A DNA stretch of 8,653 nucleotides from JAWXCH01 sp034440595 (GCA_034440595.1 JAWXCH010000113.1:1-8653), one strand, 5' to 3'; numbered from the stretch's first letter, positions 1-6,116 are shown. Numbers and translations: made by a program. The notes: generated by a model not told the origin, from the letters alone.

Positions 1-888
1 CGCTGAAAGTGACCAGCGTATCGAATCGAGCGGCTGATACGGTAGCGAAATCACATTGTCCAACTGGTGCCGCTGCTTGTACTCTTCAACCTCCCGCTTG
101 CCAAGTCCTCCGCCGATGAACATCAACTGAATCGTCGGGTGGTCCTTTAGTTTCACCGCCGCATCCAACAGCGTCTTCAGTGGATTGGCGGGCGAGTGGT
201 TGCCGGAGTACATGATCACAAACTTGCCGTCGAGCCCATGACGCTGGCGGAAGGGATTATCGAGATGCGGAACCGGTTCTTGAGCATCTTCGTGTGGCCA
301 GGGAGGTTGAACCAACAGCTTCGTTTGATAATCGCCCCGTTGCAGAATCCGTTCGGCCATGAACCGGTCCAGCGCAATGATCAGATTCGTGCGTCGCAGG
401 ATGAAGCGATTGACCCCTTCGAGGAACTTAGCTCGCCAACTGGTGGCGCGAAGTTTCCCCATGGAAATCAACTGATCCGGGTTCAAATCCATGGCCCAGT
501 AGGCTGTCGGGACTCGGCGAATCATGGCGACAATGGTGGCCGCCAGTCCGACGAGTGGTGGCGAGGTGCTGAAGAAAATTCCCGCCAGACGCGGAAAGAA
601 CAGCATCCGCAAAAAGACCTGCACCATGAAGCTGGCGGTCCCAAACACGCGCAGCAAAATCGACCGCTTGCCAAAACTGCTAAAGCGGATTCGCCGGATG
701 TCCACCCCGTTGCGAGTTTCTCGCAATGGATACGCAATTGAAGCATCTTCGTAGGAGCGCGACGAAGTGTACACCACCACCCGTTGGCCGCGCCGCGCCA
801 TTTCAAACGCCACATCGGCCATGTGCTGGCCAACCGACGCCGGATCCGGCACAAAAGTCTGAGATACAACCAGAAGTGTTCTAGGCAT
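1..888 (-). CDS. GT4-type glycosyltransferase, C-terminus cut by window edge
   Basis: The frame is open from ATG at 888 to the window edge, giving 296 residues with no stop, so the C-terminal part is missing. The start MPRTLLVVSQTFVPDPASVG is the typical N-terminal Rossmann strand and glycine loop of WcaI-like GT4 enzymes. Residues 125-145 hold a conserved-looking YWAMDLNPDQ. The second domain begins near residue 222 with VIMYSGNHSPANPLKTLL and continues with FIGGG (257-261), as in GT-B enzymes that bind a nucleotide sugar. Role (family knowledge): transfer of a sugar from a nucleotide donor to a lipid-linked or growing glycan at the inner membrane; donor and acceptor cannot be read from the sequence. 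It lies 32 nt downstream of the epimerase gene on the same strand, so the two are probably cotranscribed. No strong ribosome binding site is seen; the start was chosen because the family N-terminus begins there. Confidence 0.88.
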   Translation of the reverse strand, partial: MPRTLLVVSQTFVPDPASVGQHMADVAFEMARRGQRVVVYTSSRSYEDASIAYPLRETRNGVDIRRIRFSSFGKRSILLRVFGTASFMVQVFLRMLFFPRLAGIFFSTSPPLVGLAATIVAMIRRVPTAYWAMDLNPDQLISMGKLRATSWRAKFLEGVNRFILRRTNLIIALDRFMAERILQRGDYQTKLLVQPPWPHEDAQEPVPHLDNPFRQRHGLDGKFVIMYSGNHSPANPLKTLLDAAVKLKDHPTIQLMFIGGGLGKREVEEYKQRHQLDNVISLPYQPLDSIRWSLSA

Positions 889-920
889 GCGATCGATGAC
901 GAGGTAGCGAGAGCCAACTT

Positions 921-1901
921 CTACTTAGCGGTCATCTGATCGTGGATCCAGCGATAGGTCTTTTCCATGCCATCGCGCAGGCGCGTGTCCGGTTCCCAAC
1001 CAAAGGTCTTCTTCATCAGCGTATTGTCCGAGTTGCGACCGTTGACTCCCTTGGGCGCATCCAGGTTGTAACGTCGCTGTAGTTTAATCCCGGCAATCTC
1101 CTCGACCACATCGACCAACTGGTTGATCGTCACACCTTCGGCCGAACCGAGATTGATCGGCTCCCAGAACGTCTCGGACTCGGTGATCTTGTAGATCCCC
1201 TTCAGGCAGTCCGAAATATACATAAACGACCGCGTCTGATGGCCGTCGCCCCAGATTTCGATCTCATGCTTTCCAGACTGCTTGGCTTCGATCACCTTGC
1301 GGCAGATTGCAGCAGGTGCCTTTTCGCGACCACCATTCCATGTTCCAAATGGGCCGTACACATTATGGAAGCGTGCCACGCGTGTGGGGATCTTCCAATC
1401 TTCACGGAAGTGACGACACATGCGCTCCGAGAATAGTTTCTCCCAGCCGTAGCCATCTTCCGGCATGGCGGGGTAGGCGTCTTCTTCTTTCAGGAACACA
1501 TCGGTCGATTTGCTGGTTTGCTTGTCGCCGTTGTAGACACAAGCGGACGAAGCGTAAAAGAACCGATCCACTCCGTACTCTTTGGCAGCGAGCAGCAAGT
1601 GCGTATTGATCAGCACGCTAATCATGCACAGCCCTTTGTTGTTCTCGATAAAGCCCATGCCACCCATATTGCAGGCGAGGTTGATCACCGTGTCGCACCC
1701 TTTGACGGCAGCAAAAGCGGCACTCTTGTCGTTCAGGTCGGCTACGATGTTCTCGGCACCGGCATGTACCTGGTACCAGCCCGAGGTTGGTTTGACGTCG
1801 ACACAGCGCACGGTGGCTCCCCGACCGAGCAGGTCGGCCACCAGGTGTCCACCGATAAAGCCTCCCCCTCCGCACACGACAACTTTTGCGTTCTTCTTCA
1901 T
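921..1901 (-). CDS. gme: GDP-mannose 3,5-epimerase homologue (NAD-dependent SDR)
   Basis: A 326-residue extended short-chain dehydrogenase closely resembling plant GDP-mannose 3,5-epimerase, which turns GDP-D-mannose into GDP-L-galactose and GDP-L-gulose. Visible motifs: the NAD-binding GGGGFIGG (11-18), NMGGMGFI (78-85), the SSAC segment with Cys121, YGWEK with Tyr151 and Lys155, GREKAPAA (191-198, Lys194), WGDGHQTRSF (217-226) and GRNSDN (288-293). By remembered alignment these match the catalytic Cys145, Tyr174, Lys178, Lys217 and Arg306 of the Arabidopsis enzyme, so it should be active. The ATG at 1901 was chosen over upstream codons because GGAAG lies just before it and the SDR fold begins there; the 56-codon extension to 2069 has no family character. 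The downstream glycosyltransferase suggests the product goes into a surface polysaccharide rather than vitamin C. Other GDP-sugar epimerases are possible, but the GREKAPAA and GRNSDN motifs favour this subgroup. Confidence 0.88.
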   Translation of the reverse strand: MKKNAKVVVCGGGGFIGGHLVADLLGRGATVRCVDVKPTSGWYQVHAGAENIVADLNDKSAAFAAVKGCDTVINLACNMGGMGFIENNKGLCMISVLINTHLLLAAKEYGVDRFFYASSACVYNGDKQTSKSTDVFLKEEDAYPAMPEDGYGWEKLFSERMCRHFREDWKIPTRVARFHNVYGPFGTWNGGREKAPAAICRKVIEAKQSGKHEIEIWGDGHQTRSFMYISDCLKGIYKITESETFWEPINLGSAEGVTINQLVDVVEEIAGIKLQRRYNLDAPKGVNGRNSDNTLMKKTFGWEPDTRLRDGMEKTYRWIHDQMTAK

Positions 1902-1913
1902 TACTTCCGATGT

Positions 1914-1942
1914 CCTATATAACCAAGGTGAAAGTCGGTCAA
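1914..1942 (-). promoter_or_regulatory. Candidate promoter of the epimerase-glycosyltransferase operon
   Basis: On the minus strand, TTGACC (1937-1942) resembles a -35 box (5 of 6). It is followed after 15 nt by TATATA (1916-1921), or after 17 nt by TATAGG (1914-1919), as the -10. Transcription would begin a few bases before the ATG at 1901, giving a very short leader. Consensus matching by eye only. Confidence 0.35.
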
Positions 1943-2239
1943 CGTACTGCCGTCTGGCCAGTGAACTTGTGTCGCTTGTCAGAACGAGGCGCAGCACCGA
2001 AAAATAAAATACGAAAACGGTGGAGTTGCCCCACTTGCGCCATGGCCGAAGATTTTCAACGCTGCGCAATCTCTACGTATTTGATACTATTTATCGTAAA
2101 CTGGAGTGCCACCTTTTGGCAATCGCCCGGTTGCTCAATCGGCACTTGTTTGCCTCGTTTCTTCCGGACAACCGGTCTTTTAGTTATCGCGCGCATCACA
2201 ATTGCTCATGCGAATCGAACGAATAACCCTGTCAGCCGC

Positions 2240-2254
2240 TATAATCGCACTTTC
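2240..2254 (+). promoter_or_regulatory. Perfect -10 hexamer abutting the ATG (leaderless candidate)
   Basis: TATAAT at 2240-2245 ends 9 nt before the ATG at 2255. If used, transcription would begin around 2251-2254, leaving almost no 5' leader. That fits the absence of any Shine-Dalgarno sequence before this gene. No good -35 box is present at 16-18 nt spacing (about 2216-2223), which weakens the case. Confidence 0.35.
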
Positions 2255-3370
2255 ATGCCTACACTTGCCACCACCGTTGACGGACTGAAACTCCCTAACC
2301 CTTTTGTGATCAGCTCTGGCCCGCCGGGGACCAACGCCAGCGTCATCGGCCGTGCATTTCACGAAGGCTGGGGGGCCGTCGTCTGCAAAACGGTCAGTCT
2401 CGACGCCTCCAAGGTTATCAATGTCCAGCCGCGCTACTCGCGCCTCCGTGGTCGCGGCTCCATGGAAATCTATGGGTGGGAAAATATCGAGCTGATCAGC
2501 GACCGCTCGTTTGAAGACTGGATCGACGAATTCAAACAGATCAAGGACCGCTACCCCGACCGCGTGCTGATCGCCTCGATCATGGAAGAATATCGCCGTG
2601 AGGCGTGGCACGAAATCGTCGAACGAACACAAGCCACCGGCGTCGATGGACTAGAACTCAACATGTCCTGCCCGCACGGGCTGCCCGAACGCAAAATGGG
2701 ATCCGCCATGGGAGAGGATCCTGCGATCCTGGAAGAAGTCTGCCGCTGGGTGATGGAGGTGGCGCGCGTCCCGGTCTGGGTCAAGTTGACGCCGAACGTC
2801 ACCAAGGTGGAGGATCCTGCCCGTGCCGCGCTGCGTGCCGGCTGTCAGGGTGTCAGCGCCATCAATACTGTTCGCGCGGTGATGAGTGTGAACCTGGAAA
2901 CGCTCCGGCCAGAACCAACCGTCGAAGGATACACCACGCTCGGTGGCTACTCTGGTATGGCCATCCGCCCGATCGCGCTGCGGATGTGCATGGAGATCGC
3001 GACGATGATGCGAGAAAAATTTCCCAAAGCCAGCCTCAGCGGCATCGGCGGGGTAGAAACCGGCCACGACGCTGCGCAGTTTTTGCTGCTAGGGTGCAAC
3101 ACCGTGCAAGTTTGCACTGGCGTGATGAAGCATGGATACGAAATCATCCGCCCGATGTGCGAGCAACTGCTGGCTTTCATGGAACAGCATGGGTTTGCGA
3201 CCATCGACGACTTTCGCGGGCACAGTTTGCAATACTTCACCACGCATGCCGAGCTAGTCCGCCTGCGCGCCGCAGCCAAGGACCGCACGCTGCGCTCCAC
3301 CGTCACCGCCGATCAGCATTGGACCGCGGAAGATTTTGTGCAGCAGAGTGAGGATCTGGCGGGCGAGTGA
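2255..3370 (+). CDS. PreA-like dihydropyrimidine/dihydroorotate dehydrogenase, no Fe-S domain
   Basis: A 371-residue FMN-dependent TIM-barrel enzyme. The block NMSCPHG (136-142) with catalytic Cys139 is the hallmark of the dihydropyrimidine dehydrogenase catalytic domain (eukaryotic DPD, bacterial PreA), as opposed to dihydroorotate dehydrogenases that use Ser or a different Cys context. Other matches are the FMN-site lysine in VCKTV (Lys45), VKLTPNVT (176-183, Lys177), INTV (203-206), GGYSGMAIRPIALR (230-243) and GIGGVETG (263-270). PreA normally ends in a domain with two 4Fe-4S clusters; here no Cys follows residue 302, so that domain is absent, and no NADH-linked partner (PreT) is nearby. 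Likely role: oxidation or reduction of a pyrimidine-like ring in the cytoplasm; substrate and electron partner are unknown. The ATG at 2255 was chosen because similarity begins at MPTLATTVDGLKL; the frame runs open further upstream, but that part overlaps the divergent promoter region and epimerase start and looks non-coding. Confidence 0.82.
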   Translation: MPTLATTVDGLKLPNPFVISSGPPGTNASVIGRAFHEGWGAVVCKTVSLDASKVINVQPRYSRLRGRGSMEIYGWENIELISDRSFEDWIDEFKQIKDRYPDRVLIASIMEEYRREAWHEIVERTQATGVDGLELNMSCPHGLPERKMGSAMGEDPAILEEVCRWVMEVARVPVWVKLTPNVTKVEDPARAALRAGCQGVSAINTVRAVMSVNLETLRPEPTVEGYTTLGGYSGMAIRPIALRMCMEIATMMREKFPKASLSGIGGVETGHDAAQFLLLGCNTVQVCTGVMKHGYEIIRPMCEQLLAFMEQHGFATIDDFRGHSLQYFTTHAELVRLRAAAKDRTLRSTVTADQHWTAEDFVQQSEDLAGE

Positions 3371-3379
3371 GGTGTCATG

Positions 3380-3418
3380 GCCGTCGCCGGACTAGGTCGG
3401 CGGCGGCAAAACTTTTTT
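3380..3418 (+). terminator. Candidate intrinsic terminator after the PreA-like gene
   Basis: Ten bases after the TGA, GCCGTCGCCG (3380-3389) pairs with CGGCGGCGGC (3398-3407): ten base pairs including one G-U, with an 8-nt loop. AAAAC and then six T (3413-3418) follow. The T-run is offset by 5 nt, which is not ideal. The structure overlaps the last codons and stop of the convergent gene ending at 3392. Confidence 0.45.
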
Positions 3419-3919
3419 AAGTTCCAGCGTAATCGACAACAGGTTCGCGTTGATCTGCCGCAGAGACGCACGTCGCGAGGCGATGGTTAACCAGATGCTG
3501 AGGAGGGCGGCGATTCCGAATAGTATGACTGCTTCTCTAGCAGAGTCCCGAAGAAGCCGCCTCTCCATGTTCACGGCAGATCGGATCTCTTCAAACTCTG
3601 TTTGCCGATCCACCGGCATGTCACTAAAATCAGCAAATTGCTTCCTGGTCTCCTCCTGAAACTTGGAGTATCGATATTCAGCAACCAGTGAACTACCGGC
3701 ATCCCGGAAGTAGAAATCTAGATTTTCAATTGCCGCCCAGCACGCCGCTCCCCACGCCAAAACTGTGGCAATTGTTAAAAACGTGACCCACCAACGACTT
3801 CGAGTAGCCAAAGCACGTGCTGTCCAAAGCTCCGAAGGCTCTTCCCGCTCGCGCAGAAAATTTGCCACATCAAAGGCGTCCAACTGCGGGCCGGTTTGCA
3901 ATGTGTTGGTCGTGGACAT
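3392..3919 (-). CDS. Two-TM membrane protein, second tandem paralogue, family unknown
   Basis: A 175-residue protein I do not recognise. In order: a cytoplasmic N-terminus with TGPQLDAFD (9-17) and FLREREEP (21-28), membrane helix 1 (about 43-65), a charged and probably helical loop of about 60 residues (66-127), membrane helix 2 (about 128-147), and a basic C-terminal tail beginning SRRASLRQINANL. Arg residues before helix 1 and after helix 2 suggest both ends are cytoplasmic. It is a paralogue of the gene just upstream (3989-4501), 33 of 60 identical over the first 60 residues and 37 of 40 over residues 132-171. The start at 3919 has GAGGAA (3928-3933) 8 nt upstream; an in-frame ATG at 3943 lacks such a site. 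It is the last gene of the sigma-factor operon. A sensor or anti-sigma role is possible, but the zinc anti-sigma motif HxxxCxxC is absent. Confidence 0.85.
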   Translation of the reverse strand: MSTTNTLQTGPQLDAFDVANFLREREEPSELWTARALATRSRWWVTFLTIATVLAWGAACWAAIENLDFYFRDAGSSLVAEYRYSKFQEETRKQFADFSDMPVDRQTEFEEIRSAVNMERRLLRDSAREAVILFGIAALLSIWLTIASRRASLRQINANLLSITLELKKVLPPPT

Positions 3920-3927
3920 TCTCAGAA

Positions 3928-3933
3928 TTCCTC
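3928..3933 (-). promoter_or_regulatory. Ribosome binding site of the second paralogue
   Basis: GAGGAA on the minus strand, 8 nt before the ATG at 3919. It decides this start over the in-frame ATG at 3943. Confidence 0.7.
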
Positions 3934-3980
3934 TGAAGGACACTTAGATGGCGAATCTTTCGATCTTTTATAAATCTTGC

Positions 3981-4000
3981 CCACCGAACTATTTCGGCGG
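3981..4000 (-). other. Hairpin spanning the stop codon between the two paralogues
   Basis: On the minus strand CCGCCGAA, loop ATAG, TTCGGTGG forms eight base pairs with one G-U. The loop contains most of the TAG stop of the upstream paralogue. No clear T-run follows (GCAAGATTTATAAAAG), so it is not a standard terminator. It could stabilise or process the mRNA, or partly attenuate the last gene. The pairing is seen directly; the role is inferred. Confidence 0.5.
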
Positions 4001-4501
4001 AGACGCTGCTAATACTTTTTTAAGTTCGAGTGTAATCGACATCAGATTGGCGTTGATTTGCCGCAATGAGGCACGTCGCGAGGCAATGGTCAGCCAAACG
4101 CTCAATAGCGCAGCAACTCCGAATAGAATGATCGAAGTTTGAGTAAGGTAAACGAGGATCTCCTTGATCCGCTGAATTTGACGACTCGTCTTTTCTAAGT
4201 CTTCACTCTGAAGTTCAGTCAACGTGTCGCGCTGTTCCAGTAGTCGGAATTGGTGGTACTCAGCATGTGGCAATCCGCCAAACTCGTAATGATTAATCCA
4301 GAGCGTAGCGATTCCCACACTACACGCAGCAGTCCATGTGATAATAGTAGCCACCGTCAGCCAGAAAACTCTTCGCTGACTCCGTAAAGCCAGTTCACGG
4401 GCTGCCACCAAAACTGGTGGCTCGGATTGCTCTCGTAGTAGACCACCCGGATCAAACGCATCCAACTGCCGGCCGGTCTTCGGAGTATTGATCTCGGACA
4501 T
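3989..4501 (-). CDS. Two-TM membrane protein, first tandem paralogue, family unknown
   Basis: A 170-residue protein of no family I recognise. Layout: TGRQLDAFD (9-17), LLREQSEPP (21-29), a basic RSQRR stretch, membrane helix 1 (about 45-67), a loop (68-119) with a charged helical segment rich in Glu, Arg and Gln, membrane helix 2 (about 121-140), then the tail SRRASLRQINANL and LELKKVL. Cys60 at the end of helix 1 and AEY at 80-82 are shared with the second paralogue. The start at 4501 lies 2 nt after the sigma-factor stop, with GGAGGAA (4510-4516) inside the last sigma codons, so translation is probably coupled. Being directly behind an ECF sigma gene is the usual place for an anti-sigma factor, and two membrane helices with cytoplasmic ends would suit a membrane-bound regulator. 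No zinc-finger HxxxCxxC, enzyme motif or signal peptide is seen, so this role is an inference from position. Confidence 0.87.
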   Translation of the reverse strand: MSEINTPKTGRQLDAFDPGGLLREQSEPPVLVAARELALRSQRRVFWLTVATIITWTAACSVGIATLWINHYEFGGLPHAEYHQFRLLEQRDTLTELQSEDLEKTSRQIQRIKEILVYLTQTSIILFGVAALLSVWLTIASRRASLRQINANLMSITLELKKVLAASPPK

Positions 4502-4503
4502 TT

Positions 4504-5055
4504 CTAAAGTTCCTCCAGACAAAGCTGCTTGGCCAGTTTTTCTCGTGCCCAGTGGAGGCGCGAGCGGACGGTGCCGATGGGAATGTTTAGTGTTTCGGCG
4601 ATTTGCTGATACGAGTAGGACTGCCAGAATCGCATTCGCAGCATGGATGTATATGGCTCACCTAGTCCGTTGACTGCGGTGTCCAGCTTGTCCCAATCCA
4701 CGACCTCTTGGGGAATAGTGGCCGACCGATCCTCCGGGTCGAAAACCGCATCCAGTGGGACGGGCAATCGCTGGCTACTTCGCAAAAATAACGCCACCTG
4801 TGCGCGAACGATCTGCTGCAACCAGCCCTCGAACGCCATCGGCTGATTGAGCCGTTTCAAGCCTTTGACCACGCCCAGCCAGACCTGCTGGCAAACATCG
4901 TCCACCGCCGCCACATCGCCACCCAGCCAGTGCACCACACCACCCCGTACGCGCGACTGATACCGCTGGACCAGTTCGTCCAGCGACGAATCGTCCTCCG
5001 CCTGGTACCGGGCGATCAACAGCGCGTCGTAAACCCGTTCGACTTCATGGCTCAT
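4504..5055 (-). CDS. ECF-type RNA polymerase sigma factor (sigma-70 family)
   Basis: A 183-residue sigma factor with only regions 2 and 4, the usual size and layout of ECF sigmas. Region 2 covers about 24-96, with LDELVQRYQ, the VDDVCQQVW segment that fits the core-binding helix, and FEGWLQQIVRAQVALFLR, which should contact the -10 element. After a short linker, region 4 (about 123-177) holds the helix-turn-helix YSYQQIAETLNIPIGTVRSR, which should read the -35 element. It directs RNA polymerase to a small set of promoters, usually including its own (family knowledge). The start at 5055 has AAGGAA 3 nt upstream; an in-frame ATG at 5088 has no such site. The gene is immediately followed by two paralogous membrane proteins, candidates for controlling it. 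No C-terminal extension is present. The exact ECF subgroup cannot be decided here. Confidence 0.92.
   Translation of the reverse strand: MSHEVERVYDALLIARYQAEDDSSLDELVQRYQSRVRGGVVHWLGGDVAAVDDVCQQVWLGVVKGLKRLNQPMAFEGWLQQIVRAQVALFLRSSQRLPVPLDAVFDPEDRSATIPQEVVDWDKLDTAVNGLGEPYTSMLRMRFWQSYSYQQIAETLNIPIGTVRSRLHWAREKLAKQLCLEEL
4510..4516 (-). promoter_or_regulatory. Ribosome binding site inside the sigma-factor C-terminus
   Basis: GGAGGAA on the minus strand encodes the final Glu-Glu of the sigma factor and sits 8 nt before the ATG at 4501. It is the strongest Shine-Dalgarno sequence in the window and supports coupled translation of the sigma factor and the membrane protein. Confidence 0.8.
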
Positions 5056-5159
5056 GGTTTCCTTAATAAAGTTGCGCCGAGGTGGCAACAGTTCGATCAG
5101 AACGGAAATTTTTGAAGAATGGGCACCTTCTCCCGGCGTAGCCGAGCAGTTTCCCGGGG
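5056..5159 (-). other. Gap upstream of the sigma gene with a short hairpin
   Basis: These 104 nt separate the hydrolase stop from the sigma start on the same strand. On the minus strand CTCGGC-TAC-GCCGGG (5132-5146) forms a six-pair stem with one G-U. No T-run follows, so termination is doubtful. The sigma promoter would be expected here, but neither a clear housekeeping promoter nor a clear ECF-type promoter (GGAAC-like -35 with a CGT-like -10) stands out, so the four genes 6047 to 3392 might be one transcript. Confidence 0.4.
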
Positions 5160-6047
5160 TTACTCCAGCTCCTTCTTAAAAAACGCCACCGTCCGCTCCC
5201 AGGCTAGCTTCGCCGCCTTTTCGTCATACCGGGGTGTGGTGTCGTTATGAAAGCCATGATTGACACCGTCGTAGACGAATGCCTCAAAAGTCTTACCGTT
5301 TTTCTTCATAGCCTCTTCAAACGGTGGCGCGCCGTCCAGGATCCGTTTGTCCAGGCTAGCGTTGTGAATGAGCAGCGGGGCTTTGATCTTGGGGACATCG
5401 GCCAGGTCAGGCTGGCTGCCGTAGAAGGGTACACCAGCGTTGACGATGTCTGGCAATTGAATGGCCAGTTGATAGACGATCCCACCACCAAAACAGAATC
5501 CCACGACGCCGAGCTTACCCGTCGAGTGTGGGTTGGCGTCCAGCCACTTGGCCGCCGCGATAAAGTCTTGCAGCATCTCCCCACGATCGCGCTTTGCTTG
5601 CATGGATTTACCATCTTCATCGTTGCCAGGGTATCCGCCCAGCGGAGTCAGTGCATCCGGTGCGAACGCCAAAAAGCCGGCCACTGCCAGTCGACGTGCT
5701 ACGTCTGCGATGTACGGGTTCAGCCCACGGTTTTCGTGAATGACCAATACAGCCGGAAACTTGTCCCCCTTGGCGGGTCGCGCCAGCACTCCCTTGATCT
5801 CGCCTCCACCTTTAGGCGATTTGTAGCTGGCGATCTCGGTTTTGATGCGCGGATCGTCCGGCTTGACTTGCTCTGCCAACGCATAGTTTGGGCTGAGACT
5901 CGAAAGAATCGTCTCCACCGTCAGGCCGCCAACAGCAAAAGCGGCCAACCGCTGAACGTATTCGCGCCGCGACATGCGGCCATGTGCGTAGTCGTCGTAG
6001 AGGTCGAGAACTTTTTGATCAAACTGATTGGCCGTTTTTCGTTCCAT
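5160..6047 (-). CDS. Dienelactone hydrolase family protein (YghX-like), Tat-like signal
   Basis: A 295-residue alpha/beta hydrolase close to E. coli YghX. Catalytic residues typical of the dienelactone hydrolase family are present: Glu105 in [10 protein letters not shown], nucleophile Cys185 in GFCFGGG (183-189), Asp233 in LDKRI and His264 in NHGFHND. GGYPGND (137-143) is another shared block. The N-terminus has a twin-arginine-like motif SRREYVQ (26-32), then a hydrophobic stretch (about 34-50) and ALA (56-58) as a possible cleavage site, so the protein is probably exported folded by the Tat system. The n-region is long (26 residues). Likely role: hydrolysis of a lactone or ester, substrate unknown; genuine dienelactone breakdown genes are not nearby. 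The start at 6047 is supported by GGAGA 6 nt upstream. It lies 104 nt ahead of the sigma gene on the same strand and is divergent from guaD. Confidence 0.88.
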   Translation of the reverse strand: MERKTANQFDQKVLDLYDDYAHGRMSRREYVQRLAAFAVGGLTVETILSSLSPNYALAEQVKPDDPRIKTEIASYKSPKGGGEIKGVLARPAKGDKFPAVLVIHENRGLNPYIADVARRLAVAGFLAFAPDALTPLGGYPGNDEDGKSMQAKRDRGEMLQDFIAAAKWLDANPHSTGKLGVVGFCFGGGIVYQLAIQLPDIVNAGVPFYGSQPDLADVPKIKAPLLIHNASLDKRILDGAPPFEEAMKKNGKTFEAFVYDGVNHGFHNDTTPRYDEKAAKLAWERTVAFFKKELE

Positions 6048-6116
6048 GATTTATCTCCGGCGATCGGTGGTGTGGTTGAATGGCAGGCAAGGGAAGGTGA
6101 TTCATTTTATTCCTTT

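Larger units (their letters stand above)
1902..2254. other. Divergent intergenic region, 353 nt
   Basis: This lies between the epimerase (leftward) and the PreA-like gene (rightward). It is visibly richer in A and T than the flanking genes, for example around 2000-2015 and 2075-2100. Apart from the candidate promoters at each end I see no RNA gene, riboswitch or convincing small gene. Short open frames cross it, including in-frame upstream extensions of both flanking genes, but none resembles a known protein. The length is generous for two promoters, so an upstream regulatory site is possible, though I can name none. Confidence 0.6.
3407..4129 (-). repeat. Tandem gene duplication; most conserved blocks 3407-3526 and 4010-4129
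   Basis: The two membrane-protein genes are head-to-tail copies. I aligned the 120-nt blocks encoding helix 2 plus the C-terminal tail by hand, without gaps: 96 of 120 bases match (80%), while 37 of 40 encoded residues match. Differences are therefore mostly synonymous, so this is an old duplication kept by selection rather than a recent copy. The loop regions differ in length (71 against 64 residues between the aligned ends) and barely align. Confidence 0.85.

Noticed and set aside
196..741. A 181-codon plus-strand open frame opposite the glycosyltransferase.
   Set aside because: The minus-strand frame encodes a clear GT4 protein over the same bases; this one has low-complexity, non-family composition.
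2127..2175. Inverted repeat CCGGTTG (2127-2133) and CAACCGG (2169-2175) in the divergent region.
   Set aside because: Seven-bp arms separated by 35 nt are easily found by chance, and nothing else marks the site.
1902..2254. Long N-terminal extensions: the PreA-like frame stays open back to 1886 and the epimerase frame back to 2069.
   Set aside because: They would overlap each other on opposite strands, have no family similarity, and similarity for both proteins begins cleanly at 2255 and 1901.
2605..3351. A 248-codon plus-strand frame overlapping the PreA-like gene.
   Set aside because: It is Arg- and His-rich out-of-frame translation of a clearly coding region.
3392..4501. Zinc-binding anti-sigma (ZAS) domain in the two membrane proteins.
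   Set aside because: The HxxxCxxC motif is absent in both; the only shared Cys (Cys60) is in membrane helix 1.
5056..5159. Possible sigma promoter CTGTTG, 17 nt, TATTAA on the minus strand.
   Set aside because: Both hexamers match the consensus poorly, and no autoregulatory ECF motif pair is convincing.
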